NCBI RefSeq assembly: GCF_900197855.1
Contig: NZ_FZMQ01000005.1
Coordinates: forward strand, 150,175 to 214,174
DNA: 64,000 bases
Source: Helicobacter cynogastricus
GTDB taxonomy: Bacteria > Campylobacterota > Campylobacteria > Campylobacterales > Helicobacteraceae
Direction of reading: 5' to 3'
The notes below the pieces were generated by a model. That model made no database searches. It was not told the DNA's origin and worked only from the letters and a program-made list of their open reading frames with translations. Of the stretch, positions 1 through 8,343 are shown piece by piece. The position numbers and the translations under genes are program-made. Within the stretch, counting starts at the first letter, position 1. Every line of letters starts with the position of its first letter.

Positions 1-108
1 AAAACTTTCAATGAGATCAAGGCCGGAGCTAAAGGCAAGATCACAGAAATTAGGGCGGAGAATGAACAATTTGTCAACCCGGGCGATGTGCTCTTTGTGG
101 TGGAGTAG
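1..108 (+). CDS. Biotin carboxyl carrier protein (3' end only)
   Basis: The open frame entering from the left edge encodes 35 residues ending in the C-terminal half of a biotinyl/lipoyl domain, including the turn PGDVLFVVE. The biotinylated lysine motif would lie just upstream of the window. Such a domain carries carboxybiotin between a biotin carboxylase and a carboxyltransferase. The biotin carboxylase gene starts three bases after its stop codon, so the two are almost certainly co-transcribed. The rest of the protein cannot be seen, and it may be a stand-alone carrier or the tail of a longer protein. Confidence 0.8.
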   Translation, partial: KTFNEIKAGAKGKITEIRAENEQFVNPGDVLFVVE

Positions 109-111
109 ACG

Positions 112-1485
112 ATGCTAAAACGCCCCTTAAAAATCCAAAAGGTTTTGGTGGCTAATCGCGGAGAGATCGCGGTGCGCATTATCCAAGCCGCCCATGAGCT
201 CAACATGAAGGCTGTGGCGATCTACACCGATGCAGATGCGGGCAACTTGGCCTGCCAGTTGGCCGATGAGTCTTACCGAGTGGGAGAAAATCTCGCCCAT
301 AAAAGCTACCTTAATATTGATAATGTGCTCGAAGTTGCCAAACAAGCACAAGTAGATGCCATCCACCCGGGCTATGGTTTTTTAAGCGAGAACGCCCAAT
401 TTGCCAGACGCGTCGAGGAAGCGGGGATCATTTTTGTAGGACCTTCAAGCGAGCTCATCGCTACAATGGGGGATAAGGCTAAAGCCCTGCAACAGGCTAA
501 AAAAAGCCAAGTGCCCACCATGCCTAGTAGTCCCGTGTTAGAAAACCTAGATCAAGCCCTAGAGGAGGCGCGCCAAATTGGCTATCCTTTGCTCATTAAG
601 GCGATTGCCGGGGGTGGAGGCAAGGGGATTAGGCTAGTGAATGATGAAACCCAGCTTAAAACCCAGTTTGAGATCGCCACGGCTGAGGCGCGCGCCGCCT
701 TTGGCAATGGGGGGGTGTATTTGGAAAAATATCTAGCAAGAGCCAAACACATCGAAGTGCAGGTGCTAGGCGATGGAAAAGATGTGATCCATCTTTACGA
801 TCGCGAGTGTTCTTTGCAGCGGCGCAGGCAAAAAATCTTAGAAGAAGCCCCCAGCCCCAGCTTAGATTCTCAGACTAGGGAGGCTTTGTGCGCGTGCGCG
901 GTGCGCATGGCTGGCGATGTGGGTTATAAGGGTGCAGGGACTTTGGAGTTTCTCTATGACACGCAAAGCAAGGGTTTTTATTTCTTAGAGATGAATACGC
1001 GTATTCAGGTCGAACACGGCATTACAGAAATGGTAACCGGGATTGACATCGTGCGCCAAATGTTGCGCATTGCCGATGGGCAGGCTTTGCACTACCAACA
1101 AAAGGACATTTCTTTACGCGGGCATTCTGTGGAGGTTAGAATCAACGCTGAAGACCCCCAGAATAATTTTTTCCCCAGCCCCGGAGAGATCACTAAATTA
1201 CAATGCCCCACCGGTTTGGGCGTGCGCTTGGATAGCATGCTCTTTAGCGGGCGCACCATCCCGCCCTTTTACGACTCGCTCATTGCTAAACTCATTGTCT
1301 ACGATCGAAGCCGTCCCTTAGCCCTTAACAAACTCAAAAGAGCCCTAAACGAACTCAAGATTGAGGGCGTGAAAACCACTATCGGGCTTTTTAAGGAGCT
1401 TTTGAGAAACCCCCATATCCAACAGGGCGATTATGACATCAACTTTTTAGAAAACTACCAACAGGAGGCTAAAAATGGCGTTTAG
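112..1485 (+). CDS. Biotin carboxylase (AccC-like)
   Basis: This 457-residue protein has the full AccC layout. An N-terminal biotin carboxylase domain (VLVANRGEIAVRII) is followed by an ATP-grasp domain with the glycine loop AGGGGKGIRLV near residue 165. The catalytic block FLEMNTRIQVEH lies near 293, and a C-terminal domain follows. It makes carboxybiotin from bicarbonate and ATP. Because it sits between a carrier protein and KipI/KipA-type subunits, I infer that it serves a dedicated amide or urea-type carboxylase rather than fatty acid synthesis. The family-typical EHPVTEM is EHGITEM here, a mild divergence. It overlaps the next gene by 11 bases. Confidence 0.88.
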   Translation: MLKRPLKIQKVLVANRGEIAVRIIQAAHELNMKAVAIYTDADAGNLACQLADESYRVGENLAHKSYLNIDNVLEVAKQAQVDAIHPGYGFLSENAQFARRVEEAGIIFVGPSSELIATMGDKAKALQQAKKSQVPTMPSSPVLENLDQALEEARQIGYPLLIKAIAGGGGKGIRLVNDETQLKTQFEIATAEARAAFGNGGVYLEKYLARAKHIEVQVLGDGKDVIHLYDRECSLQRRRQKILEEAPSPSLDSQTREALCACAVRMAGDVGYKGAGTLEFLYDTQSKGFYFLEMNTRIQVEHGITEMVTGIDIVRQMLRIADGQALHYQQKDISLRGHSVEVRINAEDPQNNFFPSPGEITKLQCPTGLGVRLDSMLFSGRTIPPFYDSLIAKLIVYDRSRPLALNKLKRALNELKIEGVKTTIGLFKELLRNPHIQQGDYDINFLENYQQEAKNGV

Positions 1486-2371
1486 ATACAGCTTTGGGGG
1501 AGACACCTTTTTGTTTGTGGAGGTGAGCGAAGATGGGATGTCTTTAGAGGCGTTTTTTTTAGCGATGGCAATTTGTAACCGCTTAAGGGAAATGCAAGTA
1601 GAGGGTATTAGCGAGATTTGCCCGGCTAATGCGTCCTATATGATTGCTTTCAACCCGGACATTCTGCCCCACACCAAGGCCCTAGAGATTTTAAAATCTT
1701 TAGAAAAGGAAGTCGTGGGGGCGCGCACAGAAATTCAAACCCGCCTGATTGAAATGCCCGTTTTTTACAATGACCCCTATACCCATGAGTGCCAAATGCG
1801 CTTCCGCAATAACCACCAGTGCAGAGAGCCCGGCTCCACCCTAGACCCCAACATCACCGACATTGAATACGCCCGCCAAATCAATGGCTATGAGAGTGTG
1901 GAAGCCTTCATTCAAGCCCACTCTGAGAGCCCTTGGTTTGTGAGCATGATCGGTTTTGTGGCGGGCTTACCTTGGCTTTATCAACTTGTAGAGCGTTCAG
2001 TCCAAATTGAAGTGCCCAAGTATGCCATTGCGCGCATCGACACGCCCGCCCTCACCATTGGGCATGGCGGATGCTTTGGATGCATTTATGCGGTGCGTGG
2101 AGGTGGGGGCTATCAGATGATGGGCATCACACCCGCGCCCGTGTGGGACCCTGAGCAAAGATTGCCCTATTTCAAAGAAAATATGGTGTTTTTAAACCCC
2201 GGGGACATCATCAAATTCACCCCTTGCACCCAAGAGCAGTACAATATCCATCTAAAACAAGTGGAAGCGGGCACTTTTGATCTGAAAATCCGCCCCACGC
2301 GCTTTTCTCTGCAAGAGTGGCAAAGCAACCCCAAAGCCTATAACCAAAAAATCTTGGAGGTGTTAGCATGA
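1475..2371 (+). CDS. KipI/PxpB-type carboxyltransferase subunit 1 (AHS1 domain)
   Basis: The 298-residue product carries the allophanate hydrolase subunit 1 (AHS1) domain: a mid-protein segment leading to GLPWLYQL, then the C-terminal HGGCFGCIYAV and GGGGYQMMG turns and LNPGDIIKF. Stand-alone PxpB/KipI proteins are usually about 220-240 residues, so this one is long, and its GGYQ segment recalls the AHS1 part of urea carboxylase. Start ATG 1475 is preceded by AGGAGG. It overlaps both neighbours, indicating translational coupling. It probably forms the carboxyltransferase or amidase half with the next gene. The substrate (5-oxoproline, urea or another amide) cannot be told from sequence. Confidence 0.8.
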   Translation: MAFRYSFGGDTFLFVEVSEDGMSLEAFFLAMAICNRLREMQVEGISEICPANASYMIAFNPDILPHTKALEILKSLEKEVVGARTEIQTRLIEMPVFYNDPYTHECQMRFRNNHQCREPGSTLDPNITDIEYARQINGYESVEAFIQAHSESPWFVSMIGFVAGLPWLYQLVERSVQIEVPKYAIARIDTPALTIGHGGCFGCIYAVRGGGGYQMMGITPAPVWDPEQRLPYFKENMVFLNPGDIIKFTPCTQEQYNIHLKQVEAGTFDLKIRPTRFSLQEWQSNPKAYNQKILEVLA

Positions 2372-3342
2372 GCTCTTTTAAAGTGATCAAGCCGGGCATT
2401 GCGACTTATGTAGAGGATTTGGGGCGTTATGGTTACTACCATTTGGGCATTCCCCCCGGGGGTGCGCTCGATCAAGCCTCTTTCATCGCGGCGAATGTCT
2501 TGGTGGGCAATGATAAAAACGCTGCCGCCCTAGAGGTGGCTCTAATGGCACCTGAATTAGAATTTGAAAAGGAAACCTACATTGCTATAACTGGGGCACA
2601 CACCACCCCGCTTGTCAACGGGCAAGAAATGCCTAGCAATGCCGCGTTTAAAATCCCCGCCGGTGGCAAACTTGACTTTAGCTATTTAAAGAAGGGCGCG
2701 CGTGCTTATATCGCTATAGCCGGAGGGATAGATGTGCCCGTGGTGATGGGTTCGCGATCCACCTATCCGCTAGGGAGCATTGGGGGCTTTAAGGGGCGTA
2801 AACTTGAGGAGGGCGACATACTCCCCATTGGCACGCCCATGGGTAAACCCAGCCAAAAAGCCCTAGCCCCAGAATTTCATCTACACTTAGAAGAAGTGGA
2901 ATTTTTGCGCGTGATCTTGGGACTGCAGGATTACAAACTCACAGAGCAGAGTTTGCATAATCTATTTAATGATGTTTATGTCGTCTCCACCCAAGCAGAC
3001 AGACTGGGCTATCGCTTTAAAAATGGGCAGAAATTCACCTATAAAGATTTGCCCCAACCCTTTGGCGCGGGCTCAAATCCGAGCAATATTCCCGATGCTT
3101 GCTACCCAGTGGGCTCCATGCAAGCCCCCGGGGGCAATGAACCCATTGTCTTGCAAAGGGACGCGCCCAGTGGGGGCGGGTTTGCGATGTATTGCACGGT
3201 GATTAGTTGCGATCTAGATCGTCTAGGGCAGTTTGCGCCCAATCAAAAAGTGCGTTTTAAAGCCGTGGACATGGAGCAAGCCCTAGTAGCGCGCAGAGCC
3301 TATCAAGACAAGATTAAGAAAATGATCGCTAGTTTGACTTAG
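2368..3342 (+). CDS. KipA/PxpC-type carboxyltransferase subunit 2 (AHS2 domain)
   Basis: A 324-residue AHS2-domain protein of normal family length. The N-terminal signature DLGRYGYYHLGIPPGGALD (about residues 17-35) is the hallmark of PxpC/KipA and of the matching segment in urea carboxylase. SMQAPGGNEPIVLQRDAPSG (near 250-270) is the second conserved block. It starts inside the stop of the KipI-like gene (ATGA overlap) and is the last gene of the operon. It works as a complex with the AHS1 subunit. No LamB/YcsF (PxpA) or allophanate hydrolase gene is visible in the window, so the final product of the pathway is unknown. Confidence 0.85.
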   Translation: MSSFKVIKPGIATYVEDLGRYGYYHLGIPPGGALDQASFIAANVLVGNDKNAAALEVALMAPELEFEKETYIAITGAHTTPLVNGQEMPSNAAFKIPAGGKLDFSYLKKGARAYIAIAGGIDVPVVMGSRSTYPLGSIGGFKGRKLEEGDILPIGTPMGKPSQKALAPEFHLHLEEVEFLRVILGLQDYKLTEQSLHNLFNDVYVVSTQADRLGYRFKNGQKFTYKDLPQPFGAGSNPSNIPDACYPVGSMQAPGGNEPIVLQRDAPSGGGFAMYCTVISCDLDRLGQFAPNQKVRFKAVDMEQALVARRAYQDKIKKMIASLT

Positions 3343-3679
3343 TGAATCTTATTAGTATAGTGTGAGTGTTTCAGATTTGAAATTCGCGCGCAGGGTGCGC
3401 GCAGTGTAGATATAAATGCTTTGAACATGTTAGAACTCGTGTAATCATCTAGATGAAACCAAAAACACGAGATGTTTCAAACCCCTTGAATTAGCAATCA
3501 AGTAGCTGGTTTTTAAATAAACTGCCTGCAAAATGACACAGATAGGAAAGCACAGGATTGTAGAAGGCGACATTGAAAAAGCCACCATTGTAGAAAAGCC
3601 CCCAGTGAATCTATCTGCAGAAAGAAGACTCGCCACAACAGGGGCAAGCCACATGAGCAAAATCCAGAATCTAGGCGCG
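3343..3679. other. Non-coding gap with inverted repeats
   Basis: This 337-base stretch lies between the convergent carboxylase operon and efp. It holds a GC-only hairpin (3386-3402), a 12-base palindrome at 3445-3456 flanked by CTCGTG and CACGAG arms, and a 71-codon minus-strand open frame (3445-3660) with hydrophobic segments but no recognisable family and no convincing ribosome binding site. I see no supportable gene. The hydrophobic frame could be a relic of a transporter. Confidence 0.4.
3386..3402 (+). terminator. GC-rich hairpin downstream of the carboxylase operon
   Basis: GCGCGCA, loop GGG, then TGCGCGC forms a perfect 7-bp stem 43 bases after the last stop codon. No T-run follows, so it is not a standard intrinsic terminator. 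It could stabilise the 3' end or be a weak transcription stop. Confidence 0.35.
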
Positions 3680-4252
3680 CTATTGAGAAGATTTGAGTTT
3701 CTCTAAATATTCTCCTGTTTGAGTGTTGACCTTAATCACCTCACCCTCAAGTACATGAAAGGGTACTTGTACTACTGCGCCCGTTTCTAGAGTAGCGGGT
3801 TTTTTACTCCCACTAGAGGTGTCGCCTTTAAAATTGGGCGGAGTTTCCACGATCTTGAGGGCAACCACTTGAGCTACCTCCACAGAGATCGCTTTTTCAT
3901 TATGAAAGAGGACCTGCACCTGTGAACCCTCCAACATCCATTTAGACGCTTCTCCGACTTGATCCCCACTTAGGGCAATTTGTTCATAACTTTCTACATC
4001 CATGAACTGATAAGAAGTACCATCGTGATAGAGAAATTGCATGGGTTTTTGCAATAAGTTTGGCTCTTCGCACTTGTCCCCTGCGTGGAAAGTCTTCTCA
4101 ATCACCTTGCCATCTAAGAAAGATTTAATTTTAGCCCGCACAAAAGCCGCCCCCTTGCCCGGTTTGACATGTTGGTATTCTACAATGCGGTAGGGCACAC
4201 CTTGAATCTCAATTTTGAGATTTTTTTTAAGCTCGCTCATTCCAATAGCCAC
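3680..4252 (-). CDS. efp: Translation elongation factor P
   Basis: A 190-residue EF-P with all three OB-type domains. The N-terminal loop KPGKG (residues 30-34) carries the conserved lysine, and the C-terminus has [20 protein letters not shown]. The GTG at 4252 gives the N-terminus [M]AIGMSELKK, as in H. pylori EF-P, and has an AGGGGG ribosome site upstream. The ATG at 4240 is the alternative. EF-P relieves ribosome stalling at proline runs. One likely client is KhpB in this window, which has seven consecutive prolines. It is the last gene of the foldase-fba-efp operon, 10 bases after the fba stop. Confidence 0.93.
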   Translation of the reverse strand: MAIGMSELKKNLKIEIQGVPYRIVEYQHVKPGKGAAFVRAKIKSFLDGKVIEKTFHAGDKCEEPNLLQKPMQFLYHDGTSYQFMDVESYEQIALSGDQVGEASKWMLEGSQVQVLFHNEKAISVEVAQVVALKIVETPPNFKGDTSSGSKKPATLETGAVVQVPFHVLEGEVIKVNTQTGEYLEKLKSSQ

Positions 4253-4262
4253 GGAGCACCCC

Positions 4263-5186
4263 CTAAATTTTACCCGCGCTGCCCAAAACTTGCATGCGCT
4301 CGATAATAACGGCTTTGACCGCCTCAATACCTGGGTTAAAATACTTGCGCAAATCAAATTCAGCAGGGTTTTCTTGCGCCATTTTACGCACTTGCGCAAT
4401 GAAAGCTAGGCGCAAATCCGTATCAATATTGATTTTGTTAATCCCGCCCTTAATAGATTCCTCAATGAAGCTAAAGGGCACGCCCTTACCCCCCTTTAAA
4501 TCTCCGCCTGTGGCTAAGAAAGCTTGACGGACATTCTCAGGGATAGAGCTAGCCCCGTGCAAAACTAGGGGGATATTGGTGCGCCTTTTGACCTCTACAA
4601 GTCTTTTAAAGTCTAATTTAGGCTCGCCCTTGAATTTAAACGCCCCATGGCTTGTTCCAATGGCAGGAGCTAAGTAATCCACCTTGCTTACCTTGACAAA
4701 CTCTTCAGCCTCATCAGGATTAACCAAAACCGCATCTTTTTCATCTACAGAGATATTATCCTCAATACCCATCAGACGACCTAACTCAGCCTCTACGCTC
4801 ACATCTTTAGAGTGAGCGTAGTCTACCACTTGTTTAGTGAGCTCTAGGTTTTCTTTGAAAGGGTGGTGAGACGCGTCGATCATTACTGATGTAAAGCCCG
4901 CATCTACAGCCTTTTTACAGCTCTCAAAGGTAGTGCCATGATCTAAGTGCAAAGCCACGGGGATATGAGGATAACGCTTAGACATGGTGTGTACGAGGCT
5001 TAAAACCATGTCAATGCCCAAATATTTAATCGCCCCCTCGCTAGCTTGCACGATTAAAGGAGATTTTGCGCTGTCTGCGGCCTCAAAAATAGCGCGCAAC
5101 ATCTCCACATTCACAAAGTTAAATGCGCCTACACCATAACCCTCCCTGTGGGCCTTATTGAGAATTTCGCTTCCTTTAACTAGCAT
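4263..5186 (-). CDS. fba: Class II fructose-bisphosphate aldolase
   Basis: A 307-residue zinc-dependent aldolase that interconverts fructose-1,6-bisphosphate with dihydroxyacetone phosphate and glyceraldehyde-3-phosphate, mainly for gluconeogenesis in this lineage. Visible motifs are [11 protein letters not shown] with metal-binding and catalytic residues (near 80), [22 protein letters not shown] (about 180) and LHGASSIPE (about 210), then the phosphate-binding [11 protein letters not shown]. Length and order of motifs are normal for the short class II type. It lies 8 bases downstream of the foldase gene, so it is probably co-transcribed with it, as in H. pylori. Confidence 0.95.
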   Translation of the reverse strand: MLVKGSEILNKAHREGYGVGAFNFVNVEMLRAIFEAADSAKSPLIVQASEGAIKYLGIDMVLSLVHTMSKRYPHIPVALHLDHGTTFESCKKAVDAGFTSVMIDASHHPFKENLELTKQVVDYAHSKDVSVEAELGRLMGIEDNISVDEKDAVLVNPDEAEEFVKVSKVDYLAPAIGTSHGAFKFKGEPKLDFKRLVEVKRRTNIPLVLHGASSIPENVRQAFLATGGDLKGGKGVPFSFIEESIKGGINKINIDTDLRLAFIAQVRKMAQENPAEFDLRKYFNPGIEAVKAVIIERMQVLGSAGKI

Positions 5187-5194
5187 AGTCGCCC

Positions 5195-6070
5195 TTAGGA
5201 CTTAGATTTAGGAAAAGGTTTGATGTCAACGACAACCTGCTTGCGCAGTTTTTCCAACTCACCCTTAACATATTCTTGAAATTGTTGCTCTTTGAGAATA
5301 CCGATGATGCTCTGTTTGGCTTGCTCAAAAGTAGGAGTGATGGGTTGACTCTTATGCATAAGATAAATCACATGATAGCCAAACTCTGTTTTGACAGGAG
5401 TTTTTGTGTAAGTGCCGGGTCGGAGCTCAAAAACAGCCTTAGAAAACTCAGGAGTCATCTGACTTTTTTGGAATTTACCCAAATCCCCGCCGTTTTTGGT
5501 GTTTTTGGTGTTGGGATCGATGGAATCGCGGTTAGCGATTTTAATAAACTCTTTTTCTACCTTAGTTTTTGGCACTTTGTTCAACTCAGAGATAATGCGG
5601 CGCGCATCAGCTTCTGTTTTTACTAAGATATGGCGCGCTTGTGCTTCTTGTTGCACAAATTTATCCTTATTGGTGTCGTAGTACTGCTTTAGTTGATCCT
5701 CAGGAATTTGTTCTTTGCCGATAGCTTCAGCTCGATGTTTTACCCAAACTTCTACCAAAAGCTGTTTCTTATAGCTTGCCAAGCTATTTTTAAATTCTGG
5801 ACTATCTTCCAAATTTTCCTTTTTGGCCTCGCGCTCGATCAAGAGATTGCTAATTGCTTGATCTAAAAGTACCATTTTCTGTTTTTCTTGCAGATTGTTG
5901 AAATTGAAATTAGGATTCCTTTGTTTAAGAACATCAAAATCGCTCTCTGTAATATCCACCACCTCAGACTTTCCTCCCTTTTTGCCTGAAAAGGTTACGG
6001 TGGCCAAAGTCGCCGCGCCCAATACGCTAAAACCTAACAAACTTGCTAAAATCACGCCTTTTTTAACCAT
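5195..6070 (-). CDS. Exported parvulin-type peptidyl-prolyl isomerase (PEB4/Cbf2-like)
   Basis: This 291-residue protein begins with a lysine-led hydrophobic export segment (VILASLLGFSVLGAATLA), followed by a SurA/trigger-type helical region. A parvulin domain spans roughly residues 140-250, with ARHILVKTEADA, GGDLGKF, FSKAVFELRPG and EFGYHVIYL. The ATG at 6070 is preferred because GGAG lies just upstream and the export signal then starts at once; a longer frame exists but lacks these. It should act in the periplasm as a foldase or chaperone for outer membrane and secreted proteins. The H. pylori counterpart is HP0175, also followed by fba and efp. Confidence 0.9.
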   Translation of the reverse strand: MVKKGVILASLLGFSVLGAATLATVTFSGKKGGKSEVVDITESDFDVLKQRNPNFNFNNLQEKQKMVLLDQAISNLLIEREAKKENLEDSPEFKNSLASYKKQLLVEVWVKHRAEAIGKEQIPEDQLKQYYDTNKDKFVQQEAQARHILVKTEADARRIISELNKVPKTKVEKEFIKIANRDSIDPNTKNTKNGGDLGKFQKSQMTPEFSKAVFELRPGTYTKTPVKTEFGYHVIYLMHKSQPITPTFEQAKQSIIGILKEQQFQEYVKGELEKLRKQVVVDIKPFPKSKS

Positions 6071-6142
6071 TAATTTCTCCAAAGTGTTGTAGAATGAGCA
6101 TTCTCTAATTCTAGCATGCAAAACTTAAAGCAAAGAGGATAC

Positions 6143-6871
6143 ATGAAAGGTTCGTTGGGCATTATCCAAGAGAGTTGGAAAGATTTTTTGAGCTGGAAGA
6201 TGTTGTTTATCAACTTGGGTCCAGTCCTCATTGGGTTATTGTTTTGGGGGATTTTACTCTTTTACTTTGGCGACAATTTTGTACGCATCATAGAAGGATT
6301 TTTGCCCTCTGGTTGGGTTCGTTACGCCCACAGCGGGGGGTTTATGCCTGCCTTTCTCTTGCTTGTTTTGAAGTTTTTTGTTTACATGTTATTAGGTTTG
6401 TCCGTATTGGTTTTGAGCTTAGTCGGTAATGTTTTGGTGGCAATTTTTTATACTCCCATTGTAGTTACCTATGTGCACAAGAGAGATTATCCTCAACTTT
6501 CCTTAGAAGGTTTTGGCGATATAGGATTTTGTCTACAGCACTTTCTTAAGCAACTAGGTTATTTGTGTATGTTCTTACTGGTGTGCTCCCCACTCTACTT
6601 TATCCCTTTTATTGGGGTGTTTATCTCCTTGATTCCTCACTATTTCTTTTTTAAGAACACGCTTTCCTTTGATATCGCTACTTCTGTTTTTAATCAAGAA
6701 CGCTATGCGGAAGTACTTAGGGTCTATAAAGTCAGCCACCATAAAATTTCCATTTTAGCCTACCTTTTTTCTCTGATTCCCATTTTCAACTTTTTTGCCA
6801 CTCTACTACAAACTATCATCCTCACGCGCTACTTTTTAGAAGTCAAAGCACAGGAAAAACTAGCTCACTAA
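6143..6871 (+). CDS. EI24/CysZ-like integral membrane protein
   Basis: A 242-residue protein with four to six hydrophobic helices, among them WKMLFINLGPVLIGLLFWG, LLVLKFFVYMLLGLSVLVL and LGYLCMFLLVCSPLYFIPF. The pattern, with the block YFFFKNTLSFD followed by a charged turn, fits the EI24/CysZ-like family. The ATG at 6143 has AGAGGA upstream and is preferred to the in-frame ATG at 6116. It is transcribed divergently from the foldase gene and converges on crcB with a 12-base overlap. A sulfate-permease role is known for CysZ in other bacteria, but I cannot assign a substrate here. Confidence 0.7.
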   Translation: MKGSLGIIQESWKDFLSWKMLFINLGPVLIGLLFWGILLFYFGDNFVRIIEGFLPSGWVRYAHSGGFMPAFLLLVLKFFVYMLLGLSVLVLSLVGNVLVAIFYTPIVVTYVHKRDYPQLSLEGFGDIGFCLQHFLKQLGYLCMFLLVCSPLYFIPFIGVFISLIPHYFFFKNTLSFDIATSVFNQERYAEVLRVYKVSHHKISILAYLFSLIPIFNFFATLLQTIILTRYFLEVKAQEKLAH

Positions 6872-7243
6872 CTTAGCCAATCCCCAACCTAGTGCCACAC
6901 ACACAAGTCCTAAAATGTTTGTGCCTAGCATGTAAGCAAGAGCTTCGCTGATAGCTTGTTTTTGTAAGAGCTTTAGGGTGTCTAGGCCAAAAGAGGAAAA
7001 GGTGGTAAAGCCTCCTAAAACCCCTGTGATAAAAAATACACTCACCTTGTCGCCCAAAATAGATTTCGTTGCCAAATGCCCTGCAAAACCAATCATAAAA
7101 CATCCGATCAAATTCACGCTAAAAGTACCTAAAGGGAAACTCTCCCACATTAAAAACCTAGAGGGCATGATTTTGCCCACAAAATAGCGCAAAGAGCTCC
7201 CCACAGCCCCGCCCAAAGCGGCCCACAAAAACATAAAATACAT
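6860..7243 (-). CDS. crcB: Fluoride channel CrcB/Fluc
   Basis: A 127-residue protein with four transmembrane helices and the Fluc signatures GAVGSSLRYFVG (near residue 11), GTFSVNLIGCFMIGF (44-58) and GGFTTFSSFGLDTL (75-90). These channels work as antiparallel dimers that export fluoride from the cytoplasm. The start is preceded by AAGGAG embedded in a run of nine A residues just after the hemD-like stop, so it is probably the third gene of the rhodanese-hemD-crcB operon. No fluoride riboswitch is apparent. Confidence 0.93.
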   Translation of the reverse strand: MYFMFLWAALGGAVGSSLRYFVGKIMPSRFLMWESFPLGTFSVNLIGCFMIGFAGHLATKSILGDKVSVFFITGVLGGFTTFSSFGLDTLKLLQKQAISEALAYMLGTNILGLVCVALGWGLAKLVS

Positions 7244-7258
7244 ATAACTCCTTTTTTT

Positions 7259-7951
7259 TTAGACTATCTTAATACAAGATGAGAGAGTTTTGGCTAATGC
7301 AATACAGGCCTCTAAACTAGGTTCAGGACTTTGGAAAGCGCAGATAGCAGGATTAAAAGCTTTGAAAGTGCTCGCACCAATAGCAATTGCTTTATAGCTC
7401 TGCTCCCAAGCGAAGTTGGCTAAAAAAGCATGGTAGGTGCTAGGGGCGGTGAAAATAAGAATGGAATGAGGTTTGGGCTTATATTTTTGAGGCAGTTTTA
7501 GAGGTTTGTTTTCATAGGCAATTAAAGAAGGTAAATGATCCAGACTATTTGAAGCAGTTGTTTTAGCCCGCACAAAGAGCGCGGGGAAAGGTAATTGAGC
7601 TTGGATTTCTTTAGCAAAATTGGATGCTTGAGCACTTTGTCCTATAAAAACAACATGAAAACCCAAAGAGCAGGCAGTTTGTGCGCTTTTAGCAGCCAAC
7701 ACAAAAACGGGCAAACTTTTTAGAAAGGCTAAAGCTGGAGTGTGTTTCAAAGAATACTCTAAGGCTAGGGGAGCGTGTTTGGAGGTGAAAACTAAGGCTT
7801 GAAGAGGTTTTAGAGCTACGGGCGCGCTCAAAGGGGAGCTGAGTGTAAAATTGACATATTGGAGGGGTAAATAGACAATCTCATTGCACACCAAAGAAAC
7901 TGCTAAATCACCCTTATAGGGGGTGGGGCTCACCACCACAATGGAGGACAT
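7259..7951 (-). CDS. hemD: Uroporphyrinogen-III synthase
   Basis: A 230-residue two-lobed HemD-like protein. Conserved patches typical of this weakly conserved family include ALVFTSKHAPLALEY (about residue 50), VFLGQ/VFIGQSA near 105, and ILIFTAPSTYHAFL plus YKAIAIGASTFKAF in the second lobe. It closes hydroxymethylbilane to uroporphyrinogen III in haem synthesis. It overlaps the rhodanese gene by one base (stop and start share A), and an adjacent hemD-rhodanese pair is also found in H. pylori (HP1224-HP1223). Assignment rests partly on this context because hemD sequences diverge strongly. Confidence 0.8.
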   Translation of the reverse strand: MSSIVVVSPTPYKGDLAVSLVCNEIVYLPLQYVNFTLSSPLSAPVALKPLQALVFTSKHAPLALEYSLKHTPALAFLKSLPVFVLAAKSAQTACSLGFHVVFIGQSAQASNFAKEIQAQLPFPALFVRAKTTASNSLDHLPSLIAYENKPLKLPQKYKPKPHSILIFTAPSTYHAFLANFAWEQSYKAIAIGASTFKAFNPAICAFQSPEPSLEACIALAKTLSSCIKIV

Positions 7952-8271
7952 TAGCTCTCTAATAATTCTAAGCCTAAGGTTTTAAATTCCTCAAAATTGC
8001 CCTTGAGAAAATAAATATTTTCCACTCCAGCATTGTGCAACGCACTCGCATAGCGCGATGCTGTGTTACCATGCCGACACTGCAATAAAATTTTTTCTTT
8101 TGGGTGAGCTAGAGCAAAATCCCTAATAGCATCCAAATCGTCCATGTGGCAAGCTTCCTTCAGGTGTGCTTGGTGGTAAGACTTTGCATCTCGAATATCT
8201 ATGATACGATAATCTTTGGGGTTGAAATCCTGAATATCCACAAGATGGTGTGTATAATCGCTTTTGAACAT
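7951..8271 (-). CDS. Single-domain rhodanese-like protein
   Basis: A 106-residue single rhodanese domain: IIDIRDAKSYHQAHLKEACHM near residue 23, the active-site loop LLQCRHGNTASRYA with its catalytic cysteine (about residue 64), and a C-terminal helix. It should carry persulfide sulfur in the cytoplasm, in the manner of GlpE/PspE. It is the first gene of the rhodanese-hemD-crcB operon and divergent from the lactate dehydrogenase gene. AAGGA precedes the ATG. The physiological acceptor is unknown. Confidence 0.85.
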   Translation of the reverse strand: MFKSDYTHHLVDIQDFNPKDYRIIDIRDAKSYHQAHLKEACHMDDLDAIRDFALAHPKEKILLQCRHGNTASRYASALHNAGVENIYFLKGNFEEFKTLGLELLES

Positions 8272-8308
8272 AACTATCCTTTTATAGTGTAGGCTTTAAT
8301 ACGCTAAA

Positions 8309-8317
8309 TGCTAAAAT
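8309..8317 (+). promoter_or_regulatory. Extended -10 promoter element for the lactate dehydrogenase gene
   Basis: TGC followed by TAAAAT fits an extended -10 element of the housekeeping sigma factor. The expected transcript start is near 8324, giving a leader of about 20 bases with AAAGGA before ATG 8344. Confidence 0.5.
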
Positions 8318-8343
8318 GTCTCATCATAATGCAAAGGACCATA

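Noticed and set aside
3445-3660. 71-codon hydrophobic reading frame on the minus strand
   Set aside because: No ribosome site, no family resemblance, and it lies in a region of inverted repeats. An alternate frame looks just as protein-like, so it may be a relic.
7251-7259. A9 tract before crcB as a phase switch
   Set aside because: The run lies between a stop codon and the ribosome site, so length changes would not alter a frame; at most spacing upstream of AAGGAG would change.
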